DNA of 64,000 nucleotides from Romanomermis culicivorax (lineage: Eukaryota > Nematoda > Enoplea > Mermithida > Mermithidae): assembly GCA_963922205.1 (NCBI GenBank), contig CAWUHX010000219.1:186001-250000 (forward strand), given 5' to 3'. Positions 1-12,779 of the stretch are shown here, piece after piece (position 1 is the stretch's first letter; each line of letters opens with the position of its first letter). The translations under genes and the position numbers were made by a program. The notes beneath the pieces were generated by a model. It saw only the letters and a list, made by a program, of their open reading frames with translations. It made no database searches and was not told the DNA's origin.

Positions 1-1440
1 CATATTCTTTTTGGCACAAAAAACTATAAATGGACAACAATGTTTTGCATATTTGTGTTTAGTTGTCCTTTGGCACCATTTGCCATTTTTATTCATTGGT
101 AAAATTTTACTTTGTTGGTTTAGGCTAGTTTCTTGTCTAAAGGTTCTTGGGTGCATTTTGTTCTGTCATGCAAATATTTTTGGGGCGTCCTAGGCCGTCT
201 GAGTGTAGTTTTCAATGTTCATTTTCTAGATAGTAGTTTGTAGTTTCTTGGACAGTGTGTCCTGCCAGTCCCTGTCTCTTGGCCTTGTTAGAAATCTATA
301 TTATTTTCTGGAGTGGTGGTGCAGGACTTGTGTGGAGTTTCCTGGGGATCAGTGGCCCTCAGCATAGACTTTAGTATTCAGCAAATCGTGGCACTCGTGT
401 ATTTTTGTAACCTGTTTTGTGTTTGTTTTTCAATAATAACAACTTCCTTCCATCACTATCTTTACCTAGGCACTCTATCTCTTTCTCTCTGTCTCATATC
501 TCGCATGGTGAGCATTAGGGTAAGAACTTAGGAGCTCCCAAGAACCGAATCCAGGTGGCCAGGGTATACATGCTGACATATTACAACACTCATACAAAAT
601 GCAATGATGTATATGGTCAGGGAGGTAACACTTTTATTTAGGTATCAATAAAATGGACAGTATGAGCCAACTGAAAACTGAGCCCAGTTTTCAAAAAAAA
701 TATATTTGCTCTTCCAAATAAACAGTCAAGAACCCAATTTATTTGGCTGAATTTTGAGAAAAAAGTTGATTGATAACATGACCAGAAATGGACATTTCTT
801 TGTTGCCAACCCAATATTACAAACTCTATAAAATATGCTATGATAAAATTTTTCTTGGTAAATTCGACAGGGACGTGTTGATATTTAACATAGTGAAGTA
901 TGGGCAAAATAACAAATTTTCTCATTAGGATATCACCTAATTAAAACGAGTTTAGGACAAATTTTTTCAGATGCTGAATCTGCTAGTGATTTTCTATGCC
1001 AAAAAAATCATCCATATTGAAATGCGATTTATTTTGATGATTTTACAGACATACTGCAGCAGTATTGATTTTTGGAAGCTTCACCCAAATGGCTGAGTGA
1101 AAATGCCCTGAAGCAGGTGAAAAAATTATGAGCCATTTTCATTCCTTAGCAAACGCCTGATTATGATATACATATACATAGCCAGGGATGATTCATATTT
1201 AAACCTTCCTAGTCAAAAAAACGAAACTCCAAATCAAAACAAAACATACCGACACAAAAAAATAAAATCCTAAACTTAAGAATTCACATTTGCAATTCAA
1301 AAGGTTTAATTCTGTTTAGATGTTTTTTAGACAATTTTTTGGAAATGCTCATTTATTCAAGTATATTATTTTTTGAATCCTTGACTGACTTTAAACTTGT
1401 GATTTTCTCCTACTTGTTGAATTTGTGTCGTATTTAGTGC
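1..1440. other. Gene-poor AT-rich DNA, probably intron 2 of secreted-protein copy A
   Basis: I see no supportable exon here. Copy A exon 2 ends at 2342. In copies B and C intron 2 is about 2.2-2.5 kb, and copy A carries an extra LTR in this interval, so its exon 3 should lie left of the window. The stretch near 950-1110 weakly resembles 9640-9790 and 26,340-26,480, which suggests an old dispersed repeat. Small open frames here have no recognisable content. Confidence 0.4.
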
Positions 1441-2258
1441 TCGTATACCCTCGGCTGCCTACCTGCGGTTCTTGGGAGATCCAATCTGATACGGCCCCTG
1501 ATGCTAACCCGGTACTACAAACAGTCCTACTGCAGTGAGTTGAGACTTGATGTGCGAGAACGTTTATTGGTGAGCAAAAACAAAACAGGTAGTAGAATAC
1601 AACGATGAATGTAAGTACGAAACAAAAGTGCAGAGTGCCAAAAATACAAATGCTAACGCCTACAACCTCCCTAGCCGACTGATCCTTCGTATTTGTCCCT
1701 GAGCAACCAGCCAGAGGGCCAATAGGATCTCTCAGGCCATGGCCTAAGCTGAAACTCTACCAAAAATAAGTAAACTAACTCAAACCACCACTCACTGGTT
1801 CCTCTCCTCAGATGGAACGTCGCAAACGTCTCAGGCCGCGTTACTACTCAAATTCGCCCGCGGCGCGTACCACAAACACAAATAAACGAAAACGGCGATC
1901 CTTTCCTTTGTCACCACCATCAAAATAACGGAGCGTCCGAATACTACGGTGCAGACGCCAATATCACACACAGGAGAGGCGATTCTCCGGACGAAAATAT
2001 TTTTCACAATAATAATAATAAGAAGAAAACGAGAATGAATAAAAACGCTGCAGCGCGTCTAACATCAACTTGCAAGTGATATGCAAAACATTTGCGCCGA
2101 CCATTTATTTATTTTTCACCAAAAATATGAGTGACACAAACCGTTTTATTGGTTTGTTTACCTGGGAATAAATGAAAACACTTTAGCAATAAAGAAACTT
2201 TAGAAAATGAAATGATGTAATTAGAGGACCAAAGGTCAGAGGAATTGACCCTCTGACA
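1441..2258 (-). mobile_element. Solo LTR, family shared with 5251-5888
   Basis: This is a less AT-rich island whose two ends match the repeat at 5251-5888. One end reads CGTATACCCTCGGC here and TGTATACCCTCAGC there. The other end reads GAATTGACCCTCTGACA here and GGATTGACCCCCTGACA there. Read on the minus strand it starts TGTCAG and ends in TATACG (TATACA in the sister copy). That strand also has an AATAAA near its 3' end, as expected for an LTR. It lies in the presumed intron 2 of copy A. I find no clear target-site duplication, and no internal coding sequence adjoins it, so it is called a solo LTR. Confidence 0.6.
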
Positions 2259-2341
2259 TTTGGCACAACATACAATACACTTATTTGCAGTAATGTTTGT
2301 GTGCAGAGCATCATTAGTGAACCAAGCAAAGTTCCAATTAC

Positions 2342-3679
2342 CTTATTCAAAATCATGCATGCTCCATTGGCAGGTTGAATAATTAATCCTGTGCTCCGTA
2401 TTACATAGAACTTGAATGAATCGTCGACCATTGTTGGAGTGTGCCAATTGGATGTTGGGCATTCAGTCAACTTATAGTCATTGTTGTATTCTCTCAGGCA
2501 AGAGTAGATCGAACTATTGTCTTTTTCTTTTGAAATAAAATAGTAAAACGAGTCTTCATCCCAGGTGCCAGGCATAGATGTTGAAGCTGCATGAAGAATG
2601 GCTATGTTTCATATTGTCATTATATTACCAAACTATTTCCATCAGAAATTTTTTCTTGTACTTCTACTCAGCCTTAAGCTGAATGGGAGAAGTTCTCATA
2701 GTGTGAATTCCCTAAATATATGAGTTAAATACAGTATATATTTTCTGGGACATGCCCATCAATGTAACACTTCTTTGTCTTTAAGCTGGAATAATCTGAG
2801 AACTTTATATGCCAAACATTAGACTCCAAAAATGCCAACTGAGAACGAAAATTGTGCTGATTGAGTTGTTCCTACTTCATTTTTACTTATTCATTGGTGC
2901 ATAGAAATCTGATGAATGATTGTCTTAAAGTTAAACAGTAATTATGCTTGACATTTTGCCTTTTTAACTAGTATACACTATATTATGTTAATTTAGAATA
3001 TGTATTGATGCTGCATTTTCAATAATTTGTATCAATTTTTCTCAGCACATTTTTTCTGCCAGCACAGGCCCTACTTCATCATTGTGGCATTGAAAGACTG
3101 CTATATGTTGTGTCCACCTGGAGCAACCTTTCTTCTTGGAGAAGCTTGGTTTAGAATACTAATTTGCGGGTAACTTTGAAGTTTATGAGAAAGAATTATG
3201 ACTAGTTGTTCTAGTGGTGAATTCTACCAAGTCACTTTTCTGTGCAATTTTATGAAGTGAAAGAAGAGAATAAAAACTTTGCATATAACCTGTAAGACAG
3301 AAAAAAGCATGGAATTACGTGCTGAGCCTTCAACTGAAGAAGGTAGAGATAACGAGTAGTTAAGTTTCAATCACAACATGTATTATCTTCCAAAAGCTAA
3401 ATTTGTCACAGTCAATTCAAGAGACCACTGAGGCTTATACTATCTTTTCAGCACTGAGGTTACAGCTGAAACATTGACCTGTGTGTGAAATGTGTTCATT
3501 GGTTAATGATGTGAACAAGATATTTTGGATTTTCCTTCCTAAAAACTCTGTCATCCTCTCTAATACTATTTCAAGATTGAGTGGGTAACAAAAGGAACCT
3601 AAGTGAAAGGCTTACTCTCAATTTGAGTTATGATTAGGCTTATTAAACAGATAAGTATGATGAAATTGATGGCCTTCAT
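2342..3679 (-). CDS. Secreted protein family, copy A (exons 1-2 only; runs off window)
   Basis: Exon 1 codes from 3679 down to 3616. An alternative in-frame ATG lies at 3688. It gives a short hydrophobic signal peptide ending at an A|GTAAGC donor in phase 1. Exon 2 spans 2586-2342 (245 nt) behind a CAG acceptor, ends AAG|GTAATT, and is the same length as in copies B and C. It encodes the P-G-T-W-D-E-D motif and three Cys (YSC, TEC, GAC), all conserved in the other copies. A conserved acceptor-like site just above 3790 suggests an upstream non-coding exon. Exons 3 and 4 would lie left of base 1. The gene is probably live, because the open frame and splice sites are intact. The family is not recognised. 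The GTW near the mature N-terminus recalls lipocalins, but this is unproven. Confidence 0.65.
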
Positions 3680-3789
3680 GCTTTCCATAGCAAAGTTCCA
3701 ATAAAGCGATGTAGCCACCAATGCAGATAATTCAATAAATTTTCGGGCCGTGATGGAAATACTTTCTTGAGGAAATACTTTTCCAGTTA

Positions 3790-5250
3790 TCTAAAAAAAG
3801 TTAAAGTGATATACAGATAACATAAGCTGTTGTAGATTATAAATTTGTAACAATAGGACCCTGCAACAGTTATATCACTTGAGTTGCCCTGAAATTTCAA
3901 ATGATGTCATTTATGGCAACAGTCCTATAACCAAATTTAAATGGCTGACCCATGTCAGGAGGTCTATGTCTCTAACCCATGACCTTGTCTTTCAGTCATA
4001 TTTAATCAACTAAAAACTTAGATTTTTCATCAGGTGAGTATTTTTGTGTTAAAATATGTTTATTGCCCTTTTGGGCCTAAATTCTTTGGATTGCCACAAG
4101 CATTTTTGCTCCTTTTCCCATCATTCATTATTGGCAATTTTCCAGGTGGTGAACAGCCCTTGCCTGTGCAACCAGGTTTTTATTGTTTCTTAGTGTGGCC
4201 ATGTGTGTTCAAAATTGTTGAAGTATTTATCTACATTTCATTCATAATACAGACGTTTTTATGAGTGGGGAAAAGGAATGGTAAGTGAGTGATTGGAGCC
4301 TTGAGTTGAAGCAATATTGCATCAGGGGAACTGTCACTTTGGATCTCCTAAAAACCATAGTCCAGTTGCTGATGGTATTCAAATCATTGTAAAACATGCA
4401 TCAAAAAATAATACTGAGTGGCATGAATCCTCGACCTTCTGCACACAAGGCCAACCCATTTAAATAACTGGGTCACATAGATTATTCAGATGTCCCACTG
4501 GTGTTAATGGTGGTATGTGCAGGGCATACCATGTGATAAACAGTCAAATGTATCACTACAACACACATGTAAGAGCCCCTGATCTTCTGGAATGTTTGCC
4601 CTGCGTGCAAGCTCACAGTTGAAATTCACTTCTCTTTGAACATTCTTGATTATTGTCTGGTTATAAGTCTTTGACCTGAGAAAGTATTTCGAACTCTTAA
4701 ATTATCCAAGGATTGTTATCTGGTAAATTGCAGACCTAGTGGAGTGGCAATTTTTGTCTGTATTCCTCAAAATGCTTGTTACTAAGAGTGGAAAGATCGT
4801 ACTACACACTTTTAATAATCCCTGCTAACGTGTCACATAAGATGGGAAAAATGTGAACCTATTCAATTAACCTTTATGATTTTTAACAAGAAAACTGAAT
4901 AGTAAAAGGTTTTGGTAATGGACATGAAGAGCAGTATTTTTTGTCATATTTCAAATCACAAGCATTTCGAAAAAATTGGACTGCAGGTCTTTGATTCTCT
5001 ATGGTTTGCAGAGTTACATTCGACATTAGTTTTGCATGGTGTATTTGAAAGTTAGCGGGGTAATCACTCAGACATGACAATGTGAGAATGGAACTCTAAC
5101 TCTGCAATAATACATCTTTACAACTCAAACTATAGCTATATCAAACTATCGAGCTCAAACATTGATATCACATTGTTGGCATGGCTAGTTTACACCTTCA
5201 TCATGGTTTGATAGATGCCAAACATGCAGAGAATGTGTGGAATTTCAGGC
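3790..5250. other. 5' flank of copy A, non-coding
   Basis: I see no gene here. The region holds one SINE-like tRNA head (listed separately) and short AT-rich repeats. It should include the promoter and any 5' untranslated exon of copy A. I cannot identify a convincing TATA box or start site. Confidence 0.4.
4411..4481 (-). repeat. tRNA-derived SINE head (degenerate)
   Basis: Read on the minus strand this has an A-box-like stretch (TGACCCAGTTA), then a B-box-like stretch (GGATTCATGCC). The same arrangement recurs at about 10.2, 11.45, 17.5, 26.9 and 27.55 kb. It has no tRNA clover-leaf and is best read as a SINE relic. Confidence 0.4.
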
Positions 5251-5888
5251 TGTATACCCTCAGCAACCTTCCTGTGGTTCTCGGGAGATTCCTAACTCAG
5301 CTCATACCCTGACGCTAGCTGGACTACCCTGAGATGGTCTCTACGGGGATAGTGCACTGAGAGGTTGGATGTAACAATGAGATGTGAATAATGGAAATAT
5401 TATTATTGAACCAAACTAACGAACACAAAGTAAAATTAAGATCCACAAAGCCACCAATGCAACGTTGTAAACACAAAAAATCGAAAATACAATGCTCACC
5501 AAAAATAAGTCAGCACTAGTGCACCCACACAAATAGTGAAGTATATGACAACTTAGTCGCTTATACAAATATGAAAACATAGAAATGGGCTCCACCTGAT
5601 GAACTCAAAACACCTCTAGGAAAATGTGATAGTTATTCACCCACCACTAATCCACCTGGTGAACCAACTAAAAAGCAAAACGAAAAGACGCCACAAGATA
5701 CTTTTGCACAACCTATGCAAAACATTGTCTGCCAAAAATATAGATTTTGACCAAAAACATATGTTAACACAAACCATACTAAACTATACACTTGCTTAAT
5801 GAAAACTGGAAGTACTTGTATAACACAGCCTTTTTAATATAAAAAGATGATAAGGGAGCCAAAGGTCAAAGGGATTGACCCCCTGACA
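5251..5888 (-). mobile_element. Solo LTR, family shared with 1441-2258
   Basis: The element is 638 bp with TG...CA ends on both strands: TGTATACCCTCAGC at the left and CCCCTGACA at the right. Its layout is similar to the repeat at 1441-2258. Orientation is inferred from polyadenylation-like AATAAT/AATAAA on the minus strand near the 5251 end. No internal domain is present and no clear flanking duplication was seen. Confidence 0.6.
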
Positions 5889-6714
5889 CCTATAAATTTT
5901 TCATCAAATTTCCCGTTGCATACCAATGGGAAATTATGGTTCTACGGGGAGAACATTGTCATTCAATGAAAAGGAGAAAACTAAATGTTTTGGTATTTTT
6001 TGATGAAAGTCCACATATCATTTGTTTGCTCAAAATGGTAATATGTAAATTTTTGATTCTATGGAAACCTGAATGCTGTATGAAAGACTCTGGCTACCAT
6101 AATATTCTGACCTACGAGCAAAATCTTTTTAATATAATCAAATGTGGCAGTAATCATTCTTTGTTGAAAGATTAGCCCAAATCAAAGAGGTTCTGCCGAG
6201 CTGCATTTAGTCTATGATCAATGAGCAATGAACAACACAGGCAGCTATAACCAATCAAGTCTATCTGATAGTATAGCTCCCATAGAGACAGAATAATAAT
6301 ACACTATTTTGTCCATGTAAGTGCATTTAACCTGTGAATACACACAAAATACAATAAAGTACAGTAGAATACATGAAACATGTGAAATGTGACATGTAAA
6401 CATGTAACAGCAGCCCTAGTGAGATAGAAAAACCTAGTAACATAAAAAATGCATTTCTACAGGCATGACTTATCAAATTTTGTTTCAACTTGGTTGAAAC
6501 CAATAATCTAAATGAGAAAATTTACCATTTGCTTATTGTCTGATATTTGAAAAAAATATTAACTGTTTTCGACAAATTTCTCAAGATGCAATTTCTGTAT
6601 CTTTTGTTTTACAGTAAGTAATTACCATGGAAAGCTGCTTTAATTCTATGTTGAGAGTGCCATGCCCATAATGAAGTCTAAAAGTGGTCTACACCTCAAA
6701 AAGGAAAACCTATA

Positions 6715-6965
6715 GTCCGTTTTTTTGAAATGTTTCTAAAAAATAAAAGTGGAAAGCAAGTAGTATTTCAGATTTTCACCATTTCCTAATGAATCATATT
6801 CTAATCATATATGTCTGGAGATTTCTGAGCATACCGAGCTCACCTTTAACAATTTTTTGAGTAAAAAATTCCACGGTAAAAGCTCTATGCAAACAATTTT
6901 GACAACAGTACTGATTTGTGTCACTTTTCTATTTGGAAGCATATTATAAAAAACAGTCTATACAA
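6715..6965. repeat. Dispersed repeat, three copies in the window
   Basis: This segment is recognisably repeated at about 36,495-36,740 and at 59,030-59,260, where it lies inside a hAT element. Shared landmarks are GAAATG(C/T)TTCT near the start, TTAACAATTTT in the middle and AAGCATNTTATAAAAAAC at the end. The copy in the hAT element suggests a mobile origin. No coding sequence was found. Confidence 0.5.
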
Positions 6966-7249
6966 CAGTACATCCAAAAAACAGCAAGACAGTAAGGCTG
7001 AATGAATTTACAAAAGAAATATCTATTTATATATAGACGAGTATCATATTGTAAGATCACATGTTCACAAAATATCAAGATTCCGAATGTGTTATCCTAA
7101 ATTAGGATTTTATTTTTCTCAGCAGCTTTGAAGTTTCCATGAAAAAACATGAAATATTTTTTTATATTCTGCAACATTTATTGTTTTTCAAACAGACCAC
7201 AAACAGCACATTAGAGTCCTAATGAATGACAGAACATGTACTATTAAGT

Positions 7250-7500
7250 TGAGTTTGGAGTAGGTCATGTTGTGAGCAACTTGACATCTTTTTGTATGGT
7301 GACATACAACATTCCACCCATTTGATGGATGTTGTAGCCAATCCACGGGTTCCAAACCCGGCCATTTTTGTTGTGCCCTGGTCAGAATGGTTACACCTAC
7401 CCCGACATTGGCCAATAGTTGGACAGCTACAGTGCCATCCAGGAAGCCTTTCAACAGTCTGCCACACTGCACTACCAGACCAAATTAACTCTCCAGAAAT
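7250..7500 (-). repeat. Dispersed repeat also at 32,170-32,340
   Basis: On the minus strand this matches plus-strand 32,170-32,340. A truncated form is at 15,920-15,985. Shared text includes TGACC(A/T)GG and GGTTTGGAACCC. The latter resembles a Pol III B box, so a SINE origin is possible. The short open frames here are repeat-derived. Confidence 0.45.
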
Positions 7501-10196
7501 CACACCCGAAATGCATCTCAGATGCATCTAATATGTGACTTTTTTGGCAGTAACAGAAAAATTTTGATCTTTTATAATGATTTGTATCCATGCAATGAAT
7601 ATGAATAAGGTATTTCTCAGAATATGTTTCGGAGATAATAAGTTCATCCCAGGGTAAAATAAGAAGGAAGCATTAGCTACCTTCCTCGGCTGTAGCTCAC
7701 ATAAGCACATGACCTGCCAGATTTTAGGTCATCAAATTGCACATATAATAATTGAGACAGAATTTCGTGCTTTCTATGTTGCTTCTATAATTCCATGTGG
7801 TGTATTCAGATTTTATTGGCCCTATAATTATAACATAGATATTTTTCATGTACCCCTTATACAGGCACATATGACTATTCATCAATGATCCTTCCATAGG
7901 AAATACAGTCTTAGGTTGTTTATGTATTTTTTGAAGCAACAAATATAAAATAGATTCTTTCAGAAAATAGCATAGATTCAGCACAGTTGTAATTCATATG
8001 TTCTCTTCTCAGTGACAGCTTGATAATGTAACAGAATAGCAGTGTTATAATATAGGTTAACATTCACACCTCAGCTAGCTTATTTGTTGAAAAACATATT
8101 CTGTACTTCTCCACAAAGGTGGTGCACGCAGATAGATATACTTGGGATAGACTTCAGTCAAAATTTTGTCCAAAAACTAAAATTGAAGAAGTGTCAACTA
8201 TTATACCTGAATTTATCACAGACAACTGGAAAAGCAAAATCAAACTGTCAGGCGCCAGTTGGGAATTGTTGGAAAAAACTTTTGGGCAGAAAACTCAGAA
8301 AAGACAGTAAATTTGAATTGAGATGATAGCAAGGCCTGAAGCCCAACCCCAAAGTCCGATATTAAATTTTTTTGTAAATGCAATCTCATTTGATATTTGA
8401 CTATTGCAAAACATTGCACTTTTAGTTTAACCTGATACAAAAATTGAGGAATAGCTTTAAATCGATATCACACTTCAAAAAAAATAATTAGCAACTGCCT
8501 GAAATGAAAATGATAAATAAAACATTAAATTGAACTGCTTAAAACTGGCTAATAAATAAGTTGGTGAAATACTCAGTAACACAAAATGCTGAAAAGAATT
8601 GGTCCAAGTCAATGAAAGGGGCAAAGAGCAAAAAAAATGAAAGTAGAGAAGAATGAGTATAGCTGAAGAGAGTAGTTGGTCCAGCCAAGCTATGGCTACT
8701 TTTTGCATGGCTTTTTGGTTTAAAAAAGTTGGAAAATTGCAAATATCTTGGCTTTCTTCAAGTACAATGAGAAAAATTAGGTGTCACCATGGTTTTCTCT
8801 TTTTAGTACAAAGCTAATAAAGTTTTGAGTGCTAATAAAAATTTTAATTGTGCCAAAAAATGGAATACAAATCAAGGAAAGTTAGCAGCCCTGCTAATGC
8901 ATTGATACTCATGCTAGAAGAAAGAACCCTGGGAGTCACAAACAGAATTTATTTGATACAGTAATCACAAAGAACATAGTCAAAGACTATATCTTGCATA
9001 TCAAAATTTTTTGGGCTTTGTTGGGTGTTTTCAGGTATTTGAAAAATAGATTGGCTCACCCTGGCCAGGCCTGCAGATTTCTTTCAGACAGCCTGAATTA
9101 ATATATGCTTGGTGCCTTTACTCTAATTAATGCTAGAATCAACAATCAACATTATTAGAATAGGATTTATATTTATAAATCATCACCCCACTCACAATTT
9201 TTGAATGTCAAGTAAACCCACAACCAGACAATATGACCTCTCGAGTGCAGAAAAAGACGAAAATGAAATTATCAAACTTCATCAGCTAGTGTAATCGATG
9301 ACATTTTAAAATTCTAGAAGCTTTGAAAACATACCCTTTTTAAAATTTAGAGATTTACAGCATACCCTACTACATTCTCTCATTTTCCATCCACAGTTTC
9401 TCACTCAGACCTCACGGCATTTTCATTCTGTATATAACAAATGTATGACTATATTCAAATCATACAAAATATTTTTTTAGAAATTTTTCGAAAATAACTG
9501 ACAATCACTATACCTATTGTATATACTTTAGAAGCTCTTGAAAAATACAAAAAATTTAATGAAAGATGTTTTGACGAAGTTATTCTTTAAAAATTTTATG
9601 GGAAGAGGATCAAGCCAAAAATTTTCTATTCGAGATTTTACTTAATTTAAATGATATTCTGGATCTGCTTGTGATTATCTATCAACTGATAATTTTCATA
9701 TTGTAATACGACCTTTTCTAACCATTATGCTGAATCACTGTAGAAGTATTGATTTTTTGAAACTCCTCCTAAATAATTGAATAAGAATGCGTTGAACTTT
9801 TCTAGTCTCAAATCCACATAGCCACTGAATTAGAAAAAATGCTCAGTGAGCAGCTAGAATGCTCATTTCTGTGTCTGCATTCCCTGCATGCTTCTTAAAT
9901 AGCATTCATGACAGTGGCAATTAGTTTCAAGCAGGCCACATGATGGACAGCTGGATGCACACCCTGCTACAACACACAAATCTTTTTCCAGTAGAAAAAG
10001 TATCTGGACAGTCATGAATGTTGTGGGTTAAATCCTTGTGAGCAGCAAATCAGAAATGTAACGCCCATTGAGGGGGTTGAACACCTGACTGTTTGCATAC
10101 AATGCAGCCATCAATACTTTGAGAGAGCTTCATCTATGGTTCTGTTGTATGCCAGAATCCAAGTGGTTGGTGCATCAAAGAAATCATGATCATTGA

Positions 10197-10262
10197 CCAG
10201 CTTGAACCCTCAACCTTCTGCTCACAATGCAGCTTTGAATTAGTCTAACCAAAGGATGCCCT
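10197..10262 (-). repeat. tRNA-derived SINE head
   Basis: The minus strand shows TTTGGTTAGACTAA (A-box-like) and GAGGGTTCAAG (B-box-like). The paralogous position in block C (about 26,905-26,965) has the same feature, so the insertion predates the block duplication. Confidence 0.4.
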
Positions 10263-10515
10263 AATCTACATGATCAGTGCCATATTTGTGATTTGGGACT
10301 TAAGGCTCAGACTGATAGAGACTGCTTAATTTGTGGAGTCGGGCTGTTCAATAACAAATTGATAATAGAAATCATAGCAGAAGAAATATTCAGGAACTGG
10401 CTTCAATGCCAATTCTCCCACATGCATGTCCTAAACATCGGGGTAGCCCATCTGTTGTGCAGGTCTTTTCTTAGGAGGTTCAAGAAAAGATGGTTGGTTC
10501 TGGTCTGAACTGACC

Positions 10516-11061
10516 TGTTAGAACTACTCCCTTGGCTAAGCATCGGTGATAGTGCAACAGTCGGGTTCCCCAGACCTATAACAACAAAGATAAACTTTAC
10601 TCTAAATACGGGGCCTCACCAAGGAGCTCCGCAGTCTCCTAGCTGAGACAAGGAATCCCCTCAGGGATAAACTTACCTGGGTATAACCCGTAAGGGGTTT
10701 CCCAAAGCTTACTTGGTGCAAGCTGGGGCCTGGGCCTCTGGCCCTCCGCCTTCGATGCTCGATAATAAATCCTAAATAACGAACAAATATGTAAATCAAT
10801 AACTCCGACGAAATATTAAAGAATATGGATGAACCACAGTTGAATAATATGCAAAACAAAGTCGACTTGCTGGGAATTATATTTAGGGACGCCAGCAAAA
10901 TAACAAAAATATAGTAAAAATGGGAATATAGTGAAGAATGATTTTTCACTATCTTTTTGGTCTCTCTGTGGTGCTCCACTTCTATGCAAAAATGTCTGGG
11001 CCGCTGGTCGTCCCTTTGCTCGATTTGCATGGCGATTTCCCCACGCGAATTGACATCAACA
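10516..11061. mobile_element. LTR-like insertion private to block B
   Basis: This 546-bp island is richer in GC and has TG...CA ends (TGTTAGAAC at the left, GACATCAACA at the right). The paralogous stretch in block C (around 27,130-27,200) runs straight through without it, so it inserted after the duplication or was lost in block C. No protein domain was recognised and no clear target-site duplication seen. It may be a solo LTR of a different family from 1441-2258. Confidence 0.45.
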
Positions 11062-11446
11062 GGGTGCCCAACACATCACTCACTCAAGCCATTCAAGCAA
11101 AGTTAAGGAACTAAAATTAGATAATTTTCTGACTAAATTTTTATCCACAAAATTGACTCTTCAAGTCACCTTCCCAAAATTGCAACGTTTTCTCACAATA
11201 AAAACTAGGCAGTCAATGTACCCAATGTACAAACATAAAGAAGTAAAGGGTTAGAAGGGCAGTGCAGAATAATTATAAAAACTTACAGTCTTATTTACAC
11301 GATAATGTTCAACAGTAAGCTGTGTCGAAAATCTAGGTGCACTGCAGTAGAACATTCTGCTCCTGCTAGCCTATCTTAAAATTTACACAATTAAGTCAGA
11401 TTTCCAACCACAATAATCAGTACATCAGAAAAATAATGCTCAGTGA

Positions 11447-11512
11447 AGGGCTCAAACTGTCAACATTCTACATACAAGGCCAGCGTTGTATCCACTGGAC
11501 TGACCAACACAT
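11447..11512 (-). repeat. tRNA-derived SINE head
   Basis: The minus strand contains TTGGTCAGTCCAGTGG (A box) and AGTTTGAGCCC (B box) about 40 bp apart, as in a tRNA gene. It does not fold as a full tRNA by eye. The paralogous copy in block C is at 27,541-27,605. Confidence 0.5.
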
Positions 11513-12779
11513 GTGCATGCTTCAACATTGTGGTTGTAGTGGTGTGTGGAGCAGGCTGCATTATGAATAGCAGGACACACTAGTACAGAACATCCTCATT
11601 TAATTTGCGATTGGTCCCGGGTCTTCATCAATATAATAATATGTCAACCTATGTGTCTGATGCAGCAGATAAATAAAGCACAGAGGAACTCGAATCCTTG
11701 ACATTCTGTTGTAGTGTGAAATCTGGCACACTCATGTAAGCTTTGGAGAAACGCGTTCAAGTACAAAATGCTTGACTAGGCTGTGCCTGGATACTTGTGG
11801 TTCCTACTGGAGAACATGCACCTGTGAGTTTGTTGGTGAAATTTTGAATGTTTCTCATCTATGTTTTATTGTTAATTTCGCCTATGCATTAGTCAATGAG
11901 AAACATTTTTTTTTTGGAAAGGGCAGTTTAAGTGTGAATTTCTGTGAATAATTAAGTAGTTAGAAAATGGTTTTATTCGAGTTTTGAACTGTGTTACCCA
12001 GTCTGGCTAGTTTTAGTCAGGCTTTTCTTAAGTAAGTAGTATTTCTGCTCTGGACTTCAAACCTCTCAGTGAAGAGTCATTTGAAAATTTGAGACGGGGA
12101 CAGGGAAGCTCTAGCATTAAGGTCGAATTTTGTATATCTCTTGTGCCCAAAAATTACTCCTACCAATTTAACCTTCTTCCTCTGATACCACAGATTGTAT
12201 AGAAAGTAAGTCAGTTTGAGCCTCAAGGTCAGTTCATTATTTTTTAAAATATGACACTACTACATAAAACACTGGTCTGCTGCACTAACTGTGCTTATGT
12301 TATGTTTCCAATAATGGAGGTTGTAATGGTGGATGTGCTTGCGGGTCAAATCTGAGAAGACTCTTAAATCTGCTCTTAAATATCGGCTACAACATTTTCC
12401 ATGGAAAATAACTGCAACCCAAATCATTTTGATCCAAAAAGTCTGGTCTTACAGTCTATGACAAATTTTTATCTTGTATGCACCATACTCTTTCTTCCTT
12501 GATGTACTTGCAAATATTACGATTGCAAAGCAAGTACAATATTATATTTTCAAGATTTTTTGCTAAATAATATGTTACACTGAACTGTAAACTTAATAGT
12601 GTAGTCCACTAAGCCTAGCTAATATTTTGTTTGAAACATACAACAACCTAACCTTTGTGTAAAGGACAACCACGACCCACTATTCCTTTTGAATCCTGAA
12701 AAACCAGAAAGAATCTATGAACAAATAAACACACTTTGAATACAAAGTGAATAAATTCATTCAAATTAATTGTATCATT

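Larger units (their letters stand above)
5889..9440. other. Intergenic DNA with dispersed repeats
   Basis: I see no supportable gene here. It contains two dispersed repeats (6715-6965 and 7250-7500) and otherwise AT-rich sequence. Short open frames at 8084-8326 and 7188-7531 look like chance or repeat-derived reading frames. Confidence 0.45.

Noticed and set aside
10602-11030. Minus-strand frame of 142 codons
   Set aside because: It lies in the LTR-like insertion, has no recognised domain, and its composition suggests non-coding LTR sequence.
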